Assembly (NCBI GenBank): GCA_946539855.1
Contig: CAMNHV010000001.1
Location: 73,564-137,563 of the forward strand
Source: CAG-791 sp002449595
GTDB lineage: Bacteria; Bacillota; Clostridia; Lachnospirales; Lachnospiraceae
Direction: 5' to 3'
DNA: 64,000 bases
Positions 17,394 to 26,178 of this stretch are shown here, piece after piece; position 1 is the first letter of the stretch, and each line of letters starts with the position of its first letter. Under the pieces are notes generated by a model that made no database searches, had not been told where the DNA came from, and saw nothing but the letters and a program-made list of their open reading frames with translations. Made by a program: the position numbers and the translations under genes.

Positions 17394-17437
17394 AAAAACG
17401 AGGTGTCATCTCCACGAAGAAGTCACCTCGTTTTTCT
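17394..17437. terminator. Bidirectional rho-independent terminator
   Basis: AACGAGGTG (17397-17405) pairs with CACCTCGTT (17424-17432). A T-rich tail follows on the plus strand, and the A run on the left gives a T run for the leftward HTH gene whose stop is at 17438. Confidence 0.8.
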
Positions 17438-17779
17438 TTATTTTTTACGCTGGCTTTTCAAGAAAGCTATATATTGATTGACCTGATCTATCTCTTCCTG
17501 GCTTAAGTCTTCTGCATCTTTGATTCCAGCTGCGACTGTACCTCCGTCTGATTCAGTAGTCGGCTCATCAATATATCCAGCAGCTGCCATTAAATCCTCA
17601 TACGGACAATTAAGTGCTGTAGCAATTGAACGGAGCACTTGCGGAGATGTCTGTTTACGCATGCCATCTTCTATCCGTTTAACTTCTGTGTGACTTATTT
17701 CTGCAAGTTCAGCTAGCTTACGAATCGAGTATCCTTTTTCTTTCCTCTTTGCTTGAATATATGTTCCCAGCTCGTTCAT
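17438..17779 (-). CDS. XRE-family regulator, 113 aa
   Basis: The start is at ATG 17779 (MNELGTYIQAKRKEKG), six bases after GGAGG; a longer frame adds 19 residues without support. Residues 1-60 form a Cro/CI-type helix-turn-helix (YSIRKLAELAEISHTEVKRI, then SPQVLRSIATALN). The C-terminal 50 residues are acidic and helical (EEIDQVNQYIAFLKSQRKK), a possible dimerisation tail. It is divergent from a second small HTH gene, an arrangement like a phage CI/Cro switch. Operator-like copies lie in both promoters between them. It likely controls its own promoter and, given the shared motif, perhaps the ATPase-protease and restriction operons. Confidence 0.8.
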   Translation of the reverse strand: MNELGTYIQAKRKEKGYSIRKLAELAEISHTEVKRIEDGMRKQTSPQVLRSIATALNCPYEDLMAAAGYIDEPTTESDGGTVAAGIKDAEDLSQEEIDQVNQYIAFLKSQRKK

Positions 17780-17807
17780 GCGGCACCTCCTTCCTCGAAC
17801 TACTCTC

Positions 17808-17836
17808 ATTATAGCATTCGTGTAACCTAAAAGCAA
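17808..17836 (-). promoter_or_regulatory. Promoter of the 113-aa XRE regulator with operator in the spacer
   Basis: On the minus strand, TTGCTT (17836-17831), 17 bases, TATAAT (17813-17808). The spacer contains AGGTTACA, part of the shared motif (TGTAACCTAAAAG at 17821-17833 on the plus strand). Confidence 0.7.
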
Positions 17837-17854
17837 CGCTATTTTGAAAAACTC

Positions 17855-17883
17855 TTGGTTTTTGTAACCTTTAGGTGTAATAT
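17855..17883 (+). promoter_or_regulatory. Promoter of the 67-aa HTH gene with operator in the spacer
   Basis: TTGGTT (17855-17860), 17 bases, TAATAT (17878-17883). The spacer contains TGTAACCTTTAGG (17863-17875), the reverse complement of the CTAAAGGTTACA motif at the ATPase promoter. Confidence 0.7.
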
Positions 17884-17935
17884 GTGGGTAATGGAACTTT
17901 GCGGTTCCATATCATTCAACAGAAGGGAGGATGTC

Positions 17936-18139
17936 ATGAAGCCAAACATAGAATTTATCAAAGCTGAAATGGATAAGCGCCACTGGTCCGGCAGTCAGTT
18001 AGCTATGAAAAGGGGCGTATCACGTATGGAAGTCAGCAGGCTTCTTCGTGGCAAAAGAGTCGGCGGAAAGAAATGCATCGGCGGCCTGATCAGAGCGTTT
18101 CCTAACGCTTCTCTTGACGACCTCTTTTTTTGGGATTAA
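17936..18139 (+). CDS. Small HTH regulator, Cro-like, 67 aa
   Basis: The start is at ATG 17936 (MKPNIEFIKAEMDKRHWSG), five bases after GGGAGG; a longer frame begins 27 codons upstream inside the promoter. The protein is almost entirely one helix-turn-helix: GSQLAMKRGVSRMEVSRLLRGKR, shown as one stretch with recognition helix near MEVSRLL. It is divergent from the 113-aa XRE regulator, and its promoter contains the shared operator-like motif. The pair resembles a phage-type bistable switch, here placed at the end of a defence cluster. Confidence 0.75.
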   Translation: MKPNIEFIKAEMDKRHWSGSQLAMKRGVSRMEVSRLLRGKRVGGKKCIGGLIRAFPNASLDDLFFWD

Positions 18140-18146
18140 GTGGAAC

Positions 18147-18338
18147 TTATTGTTTACAGTAGGATGATTTATGGACCCAGTAAAGAATCTCGACGATAAG
18201 CGCGTATGCGATCAAAGCGAAGATAAGAAAACTATCGAAATACGCAAGAAAGGCTGTATCACGCGTATTACCACCAATAAAGACAATAATCTCCGTATCA
18301 CACACGAATACGTAAAGTAACACACCCGCAAACAGCAT
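18147..18338 (-). CDS. Possible small membrane protein, 63 aa
   Basis: The frame encodes two hydrophobic stretches (MLFAGVLLYVFVC and FLIFALIAYALIVEILYWV), enough for two membrane helices. It lies 30 bases downstream of the DUF3427 helicase on the same strand and converges on the small HTH gene. No good ribosome binding site is visible, so it may not be a gene. No family is recognised. Confidence 0.3.
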   Translation of the reverse strand: MLFAGVLLYVFVCDTEIIVFIGGNTRDTAFLAYFDSFLIFALIAYALIVEILYWVHKSSYCKQ

Positions 18339-18367
18339 AAAATCCGTGAGAGCGCCAGACGACAGTA

Positions 18368-21160
18368 CTACTCCTGTAGCTTGAAATCAAAGTAAATATC
18401 TTCTGGCGCCTCTACGTTCATAGGGATTCTGAACAAATACGCGCCATTTTGCTTCTTTGAGCCTTCGATGAATTCCATTTTCCCAGCGCCGATATAGGTG
18501 AAGGGGAGGACAATCCCGTTCTCACTCTCCACTTTGCGGACAAAGACATGGGCCTTTTCGCTCGCCTTCAGCGCTGCCAGCTCGCGATCACTGATGTGAG
18601 CTACCGTCTCCCAGCGGAATGTATTGCGGTCGATGTAGCCGTCTGCATACTTCAGATCATCTTTTGTATTGCTCGCTTTTATGACTGTTACATAAATGTA
18701 CACTGTCCCATCATAGTTTTTGGTTCCGAGCATGATGTCTTTAGGGTTGTTGCAGAGAAGCTGCTGTACCTGTTCTTTGCGGTACTGGGACCAAACATGG
18801 AACAGCTCTCCATCCGAGCGATCGTCTCCATACTCGATCTCGTACATGCCCAGGCCATATTCTATGAGGTCAGTCAGATATTCGCTGAGCTCTATCGAAA
18901 GGTCTATGTTATTAAAACGCAGCTCATCCTCCGCAAGCGCGAAATAGCCGTACTGGACCATGTAATGGATCGCGTGATCGAAGCTTTTCTGCGAAAACTG
19001 CCTGATTTCGGCCTTCAGAGATTGGGCCAATTCTTGCATGCGGCAGGCGCCGGCGCCTTCGAGGACTTTTTGAATAATCATATATTCATAAGGTCTCACA
19101 ATCGGAAGCATCTCTGAGACATACTTAACGAATGCTTCCTGGCGCTCATCAAAGGAAGGCAGATTATCCTCGTCGATCGCCTTAAGGAATCCATAATAGG
19201 AGGCGTTCTTTCTGCCAGCTATTTTGGATTGCATGAACTTGATCAGGTCCGGAGCATAATCATTATTCAGATAGTCTACGTGTCTCGGGTACTCTGCAGC
19301 GCTGATATACTTCTTGAAGTTCCGATAATCCTGTTCCAGGAAAAGCTTCGTATTGAAATTGACCTCGTCGATATAGGAGAGAATCTCTTTCTTACTCAGG
19401 TCATCGATGTGAATCTCAACGCCGTATTGACTAAGTCCGATACTCTCAAAGTCGGTCTCGACGAGGGCCGCCACCAGCTTCTTCTCAACCACGAAATTCT
19501 CAGATAAACTGCCTAACGCAAACGCGATCTGGACGCTACGCTTATAGTCATTACCGATGAAGTCCAGAACTGTTACGTACTTCTTCCCCTCATAGTTTCT
19601 GAGGCCACGGCCAAGTTGCTGAATGAATATGGTCTGGGAATCCGTCGGCCTTAAGAACAACACCATGTTCACGCCGGGGATGTCGACGCCTTCATTCAGG
19701 ATATCAACAGTGAACAAAATCTCCAGATCTGCCGTATCATCCTGCAGATCCTTGTATGCCCGGACTCTCTCACCTACAGTGTTCCGGCCAGTGAGATACC
19801 TCGTATTGTAGTATTCTCCCATGGCCTCCGACATTCTGAAGGCATGCGAGATGTCGCGGCAGAACGCCAGGGCTTTCAGCTTCTGTCCTGGAATTCTGTG
19901 CTTTTCAATCATCTGGTAGATGAAGTCGCAGTGCTTTTCATCCGAGAATCGCTCGACGAACTTATGACCCTTCGTCTCCTGAATGCCATATTCTATGAGC
20001 TCGTCTCGGATGCCATAGTAATGGAAAGGAACGACCAATCCATTCACAATGGCGTCTCGCAGCCTCAGCTCATAAGGGACATTCTGGTCGAAAAGGCTAA
20101 AGACATCTTCCCCGTCCATTCGTTCCGGGGTGGCAGTGATTCCTATTAGAAACTCCGGCTCAAAATAATTGATGATCTTGCGATACGTTTCCGCTGTGGC
20201 GTGATGACACTCGTCAATAATGCAGTAGTCGAAGGCATGTCGATCGAAGAGTTCCAGCGAATTCGCCATTGTAATATTCGTAGCGAAGACGAAGTCTGCG
20301 TCCAGCTCCTTGAAGTCAGCATTATATATGCCATAGGTCTTGCTGCTTCCAAACACCTTCTGGAAAGTCTCGTAAGACTTCATCAGAATGGAGCCTTCCT
20401 GCGCAATATACAGAAGTCTGCCGGGATTGAAATTAAGCGCATCAAATGCAGCAAGGAAGGTCTTTCCGGAACCGGCGGAGGCTGTGATCAGCGCCTTTGT
20501 CGCTCCGGTTGCGCGCACGCGGTTGAGTTCCTTGAGTGCCCGCCGCTGCATGTAATTGGGCTTTACCTCAGAATTGGCTATGTTGTAGTCCATATCCCAT
20601 CGCTCAATGGAATAGAACAGCCTCTCTCTGTACTCCTTAATGATGTCCATATCGAGGAGAAGCGTCTTCTCCCACAGATAATTGAATTCTTTTAGCGCAG
20701 AATCGTAGGTGATTCCCTCTTCAGAATCAATTACCGAGACATCCCATTCAATATTCTTTAAGAGTGCATAGACAGTGATATTAGAGGAGCCGACCAGCAG
20801 TTCTTTGTGGTCTTCAAATTCAAAAAGGTATCCTTTTGAGTGGAATCCTACCGCATTTCCACTCAAATCATGAAAGCATTCTTTATCCAGATGGCATGCG
20901 AAAGATTCCGGGTACCGGCTCTGTAGTCCATGGAAATAGGTGAGAGAGTCAATATCCGTGAAGTTCTGATAAGTGGATGTAATCAGCCTTCCACGCGCAC
21001 CTCTTTGAAGGGCTGCCTCAATGTTCGGCGCAATCAGCCGCAGTCCCGGTTTCTTAATGAAACTGACCGAAAATGCAAATGAGCTGCACGTATCAATATT
21101 CTTGCGCAGTTTATCGATAAACTTGATCTCGGAATAATTTGTATAAAAGCTGCTATTCAT
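18368..21160 (-). CDS. PLD-domain, DEAD-type helicase, DUF3427 protein
   Basis: The 930-aa protein has three parts. Residues 1-150 are a phospholipase D-like nuclease domain with HSKGYLFEF (107-115) and LVGSSN (122-127), a single HxK-type half-site. Residues 200-600 are a superfamily 2 helicase: TASAGSGKT (226-234), IIDECHH (314-320), GITATPERMDG (motif III region) and QQLGRGLRNYEGK (motif VI). The C-terminal 300 residues match DUF3427, ending with LPFTYIGAGK and YFDFKLQE. Proteins of this architecture are frequent in defence islands and are thought to process DNA. GGAGG precedes the ATG by eleven bases. It follows the IetAS and restriction cluster and marks the right end of the AT-rich region. 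Confidence 0.85.
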   Translation of the reverse strand: MNSSFYTNYSEIKFIDKLRKNIDTCSSFAFSVSFIKKPGLRLIAPNIEAALQRGARGRLITSTYQNFTDIDSLTYFHGLQSRYPESFACHLDKECFHDLSGNAVGFHSKGYLFEFEDHKELLVGSSNITVYALLKNIEWDVSVIDSEEGITYDSALKEFNYLWEKTLLLDMDIIKEYRERLFYSIERWDMDYNIANSEVKPNYMQRRALKELNRVRATGATKALITASAGSGKTFLAAFDALNFNPGRLLYIAQEGSILMKSYETFQKVFGSSKTYGIYNADFKELDADFVFATNITMANSLELFDRHAFDYCIIDECHHATAETYRKIINYFEPEFLIGITATPERMDGEDVFSLFDQNVPYELRLRDAIVNGLVVPFHYYGIRDELIEYGIQETKGHKFVERFSDEKHCDFIYQMIEKHRIPGQKLKALAFCRDISHAFRMSEAMGEYYNTRYLTGRNTVGERVRAYKDLQDDTADLEILFTVDILNEGVDIPGVNMVLFLRPTDSQTIFIQQLGRGLRNYEGKKYVTVLDFIGNDYKRSVQIAFALGSLSENFVVEKKLVAALVETDFESIGLSQYGVEIHIDDLSKKEILSYIDEVNFNTKLFLEQDYRNFKKYISAAEYPRHVDYLNNDYAPDLIKFMQSKIAGRKNASYYGFLKAIDEDNLPSFDERQEAFVKYVSEMLPIVRPYEYMIIQKVLEGAGACRMQELAQSLKAEIRQFSQKSFDHAIHYMVQYGYFALAEDELRFNNIDLSIELSEYLTDLIEYGLGMYEIEYGDDRSDGELFHVWSQYRKEQVQQLLCNNPKDIMLGTKNYDGTVYIYVTVIKASNTKDDLKYADGYIDRNTFRWETVAHISDRELAALKASEKAHVFVRKVESENGIVLPFTYIGAGKMEFIEGSKKQNGAYLFRIPMNVEAPEDIYFDFKLQE

Positions 21161-21223
21161 CTACCAAGCATCCTCCGACGCCCGCCGGTACTTCTTTCTA
21201 ATACTGATAATTATGGTTAAGGA

Positions 21224-22057
21224 TTACAGCTTTTCTATCCATGAGAAGAACTTGTCCAACCCTTTGTTTTCTTCTCTAGTTTCCAAAAACATTCCTGCCG
21301 TATACCACGAATGCGTATTCTTCTTATCCGTCACGCTATACAGCTCGCAGCTGATTCCCAGCTCTTTTGCCTTCTCTGCGAAGTCCTCCGCGCAGGCAAA
21401 TTCGATCAGCCCATCGTGCTTACTCTGAATAAGAAGCATCGGAATGTTACTATTTCTCATTAATGCTGTCGGCTCGGCGCTGCGCCTGTCATAACCTTTT
21501 TCGAAGAGCTGGTCCAGCAGAAGCTTAAGCATCAGACCTTGATCTTCCCGGAAGCTGTATGGTCCGCCGGAGCCGATGAAGCCAATGATGTTTGAGACGT
21601 CGACGCCGTACTTCTCCTGGACTTCCGGGCTGTAGCACATGATGGAGGTCAGGTGCGCGCCGGCGGAGGGGCCGGCAACGATGATTTTTGACGCGTCGAG
21701 CCCTTTTCCCGTCAGATAGCGGATCGCGGAATTGTATGCCGCGCAGACGTCCTCGATCTGGCAGGGGTACTTGAACTTCGGCGACAGTCGGTAGCCCAGG
21801 GAGACGAAGCGATAGCCCTGGTCGCAGACGCACTGGCCGACGTAATCGAAAAACCTGGGATTGCCGGCATTCCAGCCTCCGCCGTGGGCCCAGACGATGA
21901 TTTTGTCGGACAGGACCTTTTCCGGCGCATAGTACAGGAAATACTGCTCCTTATTGTCGCCATAAGGAACCGCCACAGGGGTATGCTTTTTCTTCACCTG
22001 AAACATTTTCCGGTACAGGCCGAAGTAGCTCAGGCTCTCGCGCAAAAAGTCGTTCAT
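21224..22057 (-). CDS. Alpha/beta hydrolase, esterase type
   Basis: The 277-aa protein has HGGG (58-61) for the oxyanion hole, GPSAGAH (129-135) with nucleophile Ser131, an acid residue near KHDGL and a late His in THSWYTAG. This fits the hormone-sensitive-lipase/BD-FAE esterase group, which cleaves small acyl esters. There is no signal peptide, so it is likely cytoplasmic. From here on codons become GC-rich at third positions, like the origin block, so it belongs to the core. Its substrate is unknown. Confidence 0.75.
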   Translation of the reverse strand: MNDFLRESLSYFGLYRKMFQVKKKHTPVAVPYGDNKEQYFLYYAPEKVLSDKIIVWAHGGGWNAGNPRFFDYVGQCVCDQGYRFVSLGYRLSPKFKYPCQIEDVCAAYNSAIRYLTGKGLDASKIIVAGPSAGAHLTSIMCYSPEVQEKYGVDVSNIIGFIGSGGPYSFREDQGLMLKLLLDQLFEKGYDRRSAEPTALMRNSNIPMLLIQSKHDGLIEFACAEDFAEKAKELGISCELYSVTDKKNTHSWYTAGMFLETREENKGLDKFFSWIEKL

Positions 22058-22163
22058 ATGGATCAGGCCCGCGTCAGCATCGTTTCTTTAATAGTAACGC
22101 AAACAAGATCGCTTGAATCATCTTTTTCTATGTTCTATCTTCTAAGAAGTAAAGGAGAATGCT

Positions 22164-23090
22164 ATGAAAAGAGTAAGTGCATTTATCGGCCGCCATATGG
22201 CCTGGATCGTCCTCGCCATCGCGGCGCTGGCGCTGTTTGTGCCGGGGACGTGCCTGTGGGTGCAGACGAAGTGGATCAACTTCCTGCTGATGATCGTCAT
22301 GTTCGGCATGGGTCTGACGATGAAGCTGTCGGACTTCGCGATCGTGTTCCGGCGGCCGCGCGACGTGATCATCGGGTGTGTCGCGCAGTTTATCGTGATG
22401 CCTCTGCTGGCTTTTGCCCTGGGGCGGCTGTTTGGCCTGAGCGACGAGCTGCTGGTCGGCGTCGTTCTCGTGGGAACGTGCCCGGGCGGGACCGCGAGCA
22501 ACGTCATGACGTATCTGGCGAAGGGCGACACGGCGCTCTCCGTGGGAATGACCAGCATCAACACGCTGCTGGCGCCCGTGCTCACGCCGCTTCTGACGTA
22601 CCTCTATCTGCGGACGTCCGTCAGCGTGGACGTGCGGTCGATGTTCATCTCGATCATCCAGGTGGTGATCGTGCCGATCGGGCTGGGACTTCTGATCAAC
22701 CGGCTGTTCGGCAAATATACGCAGAAGCTCAGCGATGCGCTGCCGACGGTGTCCGTGACGGCGATCTGTCTCATCGTCGCGTCCGTCGTGTCACACAACA
22801 GCGAAAAGATCTTATCCACGGGCATCGTGATTTTCGCAGTCGTGATTCTTCACAACCTGCTCGGGTATCTGTGCGGGTATCTGGTAGGGGTCGTTTTCAA
22901 GATGGATCTGCCGAGGAAAAAGGCTGTGGCGATCGAGATCGGTATGCAGAATTCGGGGCTTGCGACGTCGCTGGCCGGGACGGCCTTCCCGAATCTCGCG
23001 ATGGCGACGGTGCCGGGCGCGGTCTTCTCCGTGTGGCACAATATCTCCGGCGCGGTGCTGGCGGGGTGGTTCAGCAGACGGGAGGAGTAG
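22164..23090 (+). CDS. Bile acid:sodium symporter family (BASS) transporter
   Basis: The 308-aa protein is highly hydrophobic with nine to ten predicted membrane helices. Family signatures are GTCPGGTASNVMTY (about 104-117) in the crossing region and EIGMQNSGLATSLA (about 256-269). Bacterial members carry bile acids, pantothenate, keto acids or similar organic anions with sodium; the substrate here cannot be told. AAAGGAG lies six to seven bases before the ATG. It diverges from the hydrolase and ends at a good terminator. Confidence 0.85.
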   Translation: MKRVSAFIGRHMAWIVLAIAALALFVPGTCLWVQTKWINFLLMIVMFGMGLTMKLSDFAIVFRRPRDVIIGCVAQFIVMPLLAFALGRLFGLSDELLVGVVLVGTCPGGTASNVMTYLAKGDTALSVGMTSINTLLAPVLTPLLTYLYLRTSVSVDVRSMFISIIQVVIVPIGLGLLINRLFGKYTQKLSDALPTVSVTAICLIVASVVSHNSEKILSTGIVIFAVVILHNLLGYLCGYLVGVVFKMDLPRKKAVAIEIGMQNSGLATSLAGTAFPNLAMATVPGAVFSVWHNISGAVLAGWFSRREE

Positions 23091-23108
23091 GCGGCCTGCC
23101 GCTTTTTT
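23091..23108 (+). terminator. Terminator after the BASS transporter
   Basis: GCGG-CCTG-CCGC followed by six T residues, starting immediately after the stop codon. Confidence 0.7.
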
Positions 23109-23146
23109 GGCAGGACGCTCTTGCTGCGACGGACTGCTGTGAGGCG

Positions 23147-23752
23147 TCACTCTTCCTTCCAGTGGAGGCGATGGAGGTGGCCCTGGCTCTCGAGGCCCGC
23201 GAAGTCCTGCTGCCGCAGTGCCTCATAGAGCACGATCGCGACGGAATTGGCGAGGTTCAGGGAGCGGATCTGCGCGCCCATCGGAATGCGGATGCAGTGG
23301 TCGCGGTTCTCCACGAGGATCTCCTCGGGGATGCCGGCACTCTCCTTGCCGAACATGAGGAAGTCGTCCGGCCCAAAGTCGGCCTCGGTGTAAAGGCGCT
23401 CGGCCTTGGTCGTGGCGTACCAGATCTGTGGCGCGCGGGCGGGTTGCGGTGCGACTTGCGGTGCAGCTTCCGGCGCAAAAACGCCCGCCGCGTGCGCACA
23501 CGGGCGGGGTTCTGCTATATCGTTCCTTGAAGCGCAGTACTCCTGGTACCACGCGAGGAACGCATCATAATTCATGTGACGATAAAGTTCTAACTCGTGC
23601 CAGTAATCCATGCCGGCGCGGGCAAGAGCTTTTTCTGTCAGATGAAATCCAAGCGGCTCAATGAGATGGAGCGCGGAGCCCGTCGCAACGCAGGTCCTTC
23701 CGATATTGCCCGTGTTGCTCGGGATCTCCGGCTGGTGAAGGACGATATGCAT
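23147..23752 (-). CDS. trmL: tRNA (cytidine/uridine-34 2'-O)-methyltransferase TrmL
   Basis: The 201-aa protein opens with IVLHQPEIPSNTGNIGRTC, and ends with SPOUT-fold knot motifs FGKESAGIP, RIPMGAQIRSLNLANSVA and VLYEALRQQ. TrmL methylates the wobble nucleotide ribose of tRNA-Leu isoacceptors using S-adenosylmethionine. The protein carries an insertion of about 35 residues rich in Ala, Pro and Gln (about 80-110) absent from the usual 155-aa form. It starts one base after the stop of the aminotransferase gene, on the same strand, so both are probably co-transcribed. Confidence 0.88.
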   Translation of the reverse strand: MHIVLHQPEIPSNTGNIGRTCVATGSALHLIEPLGFHLTEKALARAGMDYWHELELYRHMNYDAFLAWYQEYCASRNDIAEPRPCAHAAGVFAPEAAPQVAPQPARAPQIWYATTKAERLYTEADFGPDDFLMFGKESAGIPEEILVENRDHCIRIPMGAQIRSLNLANSVAIVLYEALRQQDFAGLESQGHLHRLHWKEE

Positions 23753-23753
23753 C

Positions 23754-24932
<1,179 letters not shown>

Positions 24933-24963
24933 ATTTGTCCTCATGTGGTGTTATTATGCTGGC

Positions 24964-25455
24964 TCAAGCCATTACCTTTTCACGCTCGTCCGTCTTCTTG
25001 CCTTCCATGATGATGCCGTGGTCCTTGTATTTCTTCAGAATAAAGTGTGTTGCCGTGCTGATCACGGTATCGAGCGTCGAGAGTTTGTTCGACACGAAGC
25101 CGGAGACTTCGCGCAGGGTCTTGCCCTCGAGAATGACCATGAAGTCGTACGCGCCGCTCATCAGATACATGGAGGTCACTTCCGGATACTGGTAGATGCG
25201 CTCCGCGATGTCCTCGAAGCCCTTGCCGCGCGTCGGGGTGACGCGGACCTCGATCAGTGCGTTGACCTTTTCCACGTCGGTCTTGTCCCAGTCGATCATG
25301 GTGTGGTAGCCGCAGATCACACCGTCCTGCTCCAGCTTCATCAGCGCCTCGACGATCTCCGCCTCGGCCACGCCGAGCCTCACGGCCAGTTCCGCGGTGT
25401 CGTAGCGGCTGTCGCCCTCGATCGCCGTCAACAGTCTCTGTTCAAAGTGTGTCAT
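24964..25455 (-). CDS. Lrp/AsnC-family regulator
   Basis: The 163-aa protein has an N-terminal winged helix (DTAELAVRLGVAEAEIVEAL) and a C-terminal RAM domain for amino-acid binding and oligomer formation (ALIEVRVTPTRGKGFEDIAE, then MSGAYDFMVILEGKT). It precedes the aminotransferase by 31 bases and likely controls it in response to an amino acid, as AlaR does for alaT. The last 15 residues are basic and look unstructured. Confidence 0.85.
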   Translation of the reverse strand: MTHFEQRLLTAIEGDSRYDTAELAVRLGVAEAEIVEALMKLEQDGVICGYHTMIDWDKTDVEKVNALIEVRVTPTRGKGFEDIAERIYQYPEVTSMYLMSGAYDFMVILEGKTLREVSGFVSNKLSTLDTVISTATHFILKKYKDHGIIMEGKKTDEREKVMA

Positions 25456-25509
25456 GGTGCGCTCCTTTTCTATTTATGTTTCCTGCTATTCCTGCCTGTG
25501 GTGTTTATG

Positions 25510-25538
25510 CTGCCGCCGTTGTTGATTGCTGGCGGCAG
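25510..25538. other. Hairpin upstream of the Lrp gene
   Basis: CTGCCGCC (25510-25517) pairs perfectly with GGCGGCAG (25531-25538) over a 13-base loop. A short T run (TGCTTTT) follows only on the plus strand. On the minus strand it lies between the 42-aa frame and the Lrp gene and could be a weak terminator or a leader structure. Confidence 0.4.
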
Positions 25539-25547
25539 TGCTTTTCA

Positions 25548-25676
25548 TCAATTCATGATGTTGCTCTTCCAGTCGCGGCTGTCCATCTTATCCTGTGCAC
25601 GCTTTGCGGCGCTGTCTTCTTTTATCTTAAGCTCTGCGTCAAGAGTGCGCTTCTGCTCACGGTACTCTGCGTCCAT
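25548..25676 (-). CDS. Possible small charged protein, 42 aa
   Basis: The frame reads MDAEYREQKRTLDAELKIK and ends SRDWKSNIMN. It is very rich in Lys, Arg, Asp and Glu and looks like one amphipathic helix. It begins 12 bases after the stop of the AIR-synthase-like gene on the same strand. Only a weak GCGGGAAG precedes it. It may be a coupled small protein or the displaced tail of a longer protein. No family is recognised. Confidence 0.35.
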   Translation of the reverse strand: MDAEYREQKRTLDAELKIKEDSAAKRAQDKMDSRDWKSNIMN

Positions 25677-25688
25677 GAACTTCCCGCT

Positions 25689-26174
25689 TCAGGCTTGAGG
25701 GCGGTCCAGGTAGCGCACGTCGTCGCCGTTGATGATGATCTTTTGATTTGTGTCGGTGAGGACGCCGATTTGCCAAGCGTCTTTTGGGTCTTCTGGAATC
25801 TCTAATTTACATCCGCCGATGCGGTAGGGGTCGAGCTCAAGGCAGTTGCAGATCTCGATGACCTCCTGGCGGATGGGGATCCGCTTCAAGTATACTGTGA
25901 GGCCGCATCTGGTCACGATAGACTGTTTCCATAGAGCTGCGAAGACGCCGCCTTCGCCAGGCTCCGCAGCTTCTTCCAGTACTCTCCTGGTGTAGTCCAG
26001 AAATTCTGCGGAGAACCGCTGGCTGAGCCGCGGGTCGATCACTTCTTGATTGAGAAGCGCGCGGACTGCGTCGTCGCCCGCGAAACCGTTCATGCAGATG
26101 GCGCGCCCCGCAAACTCACGGATGCCGTCTGCTCTGGATCGCTGCTGCAGAGCCTTTTCCTCTCTAGTAATCAT
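25689..26174 (-). CDS. HypE/AIR-synthase-like C-terminal domain protein
   Basis: The 161-aa protein resembles only the C-terminal domain of AIR-synthase-related proteins (HypE, ThiL, SelD relatives): GEGGVFAALWKQS, LKRIPIRQEVIEICNCLELD and PYRIGGCKLEIPED are typical. The N-terminal ATP-binding domain with its Asp-rich loops is absent, so catalysis is unlikely. Full-length relatives are about 330 residues. It lies four bases after the VanW-protein gene. It may be a shortened or regulatory derivative, or a decaying gene. Family assignment is by remembered pattern. Confidence 0.6.
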   Translation of the reverse strand: MITREEKALQQRSRADGIREFAGRAICMNGFAGDDAVRALLNQEVIDPRLSQRFSAEFLDYTRRVLEEAAEPGEGGVFAALWKQSIVTRCGLTVYLKRIPIRQEVIEICNCLELDPYRIGGCKLEIPEDPKDAWQIGVLTDTNQKIIINGDDVRYLDRPQA

Positions 26175-26178
26175 GCTC

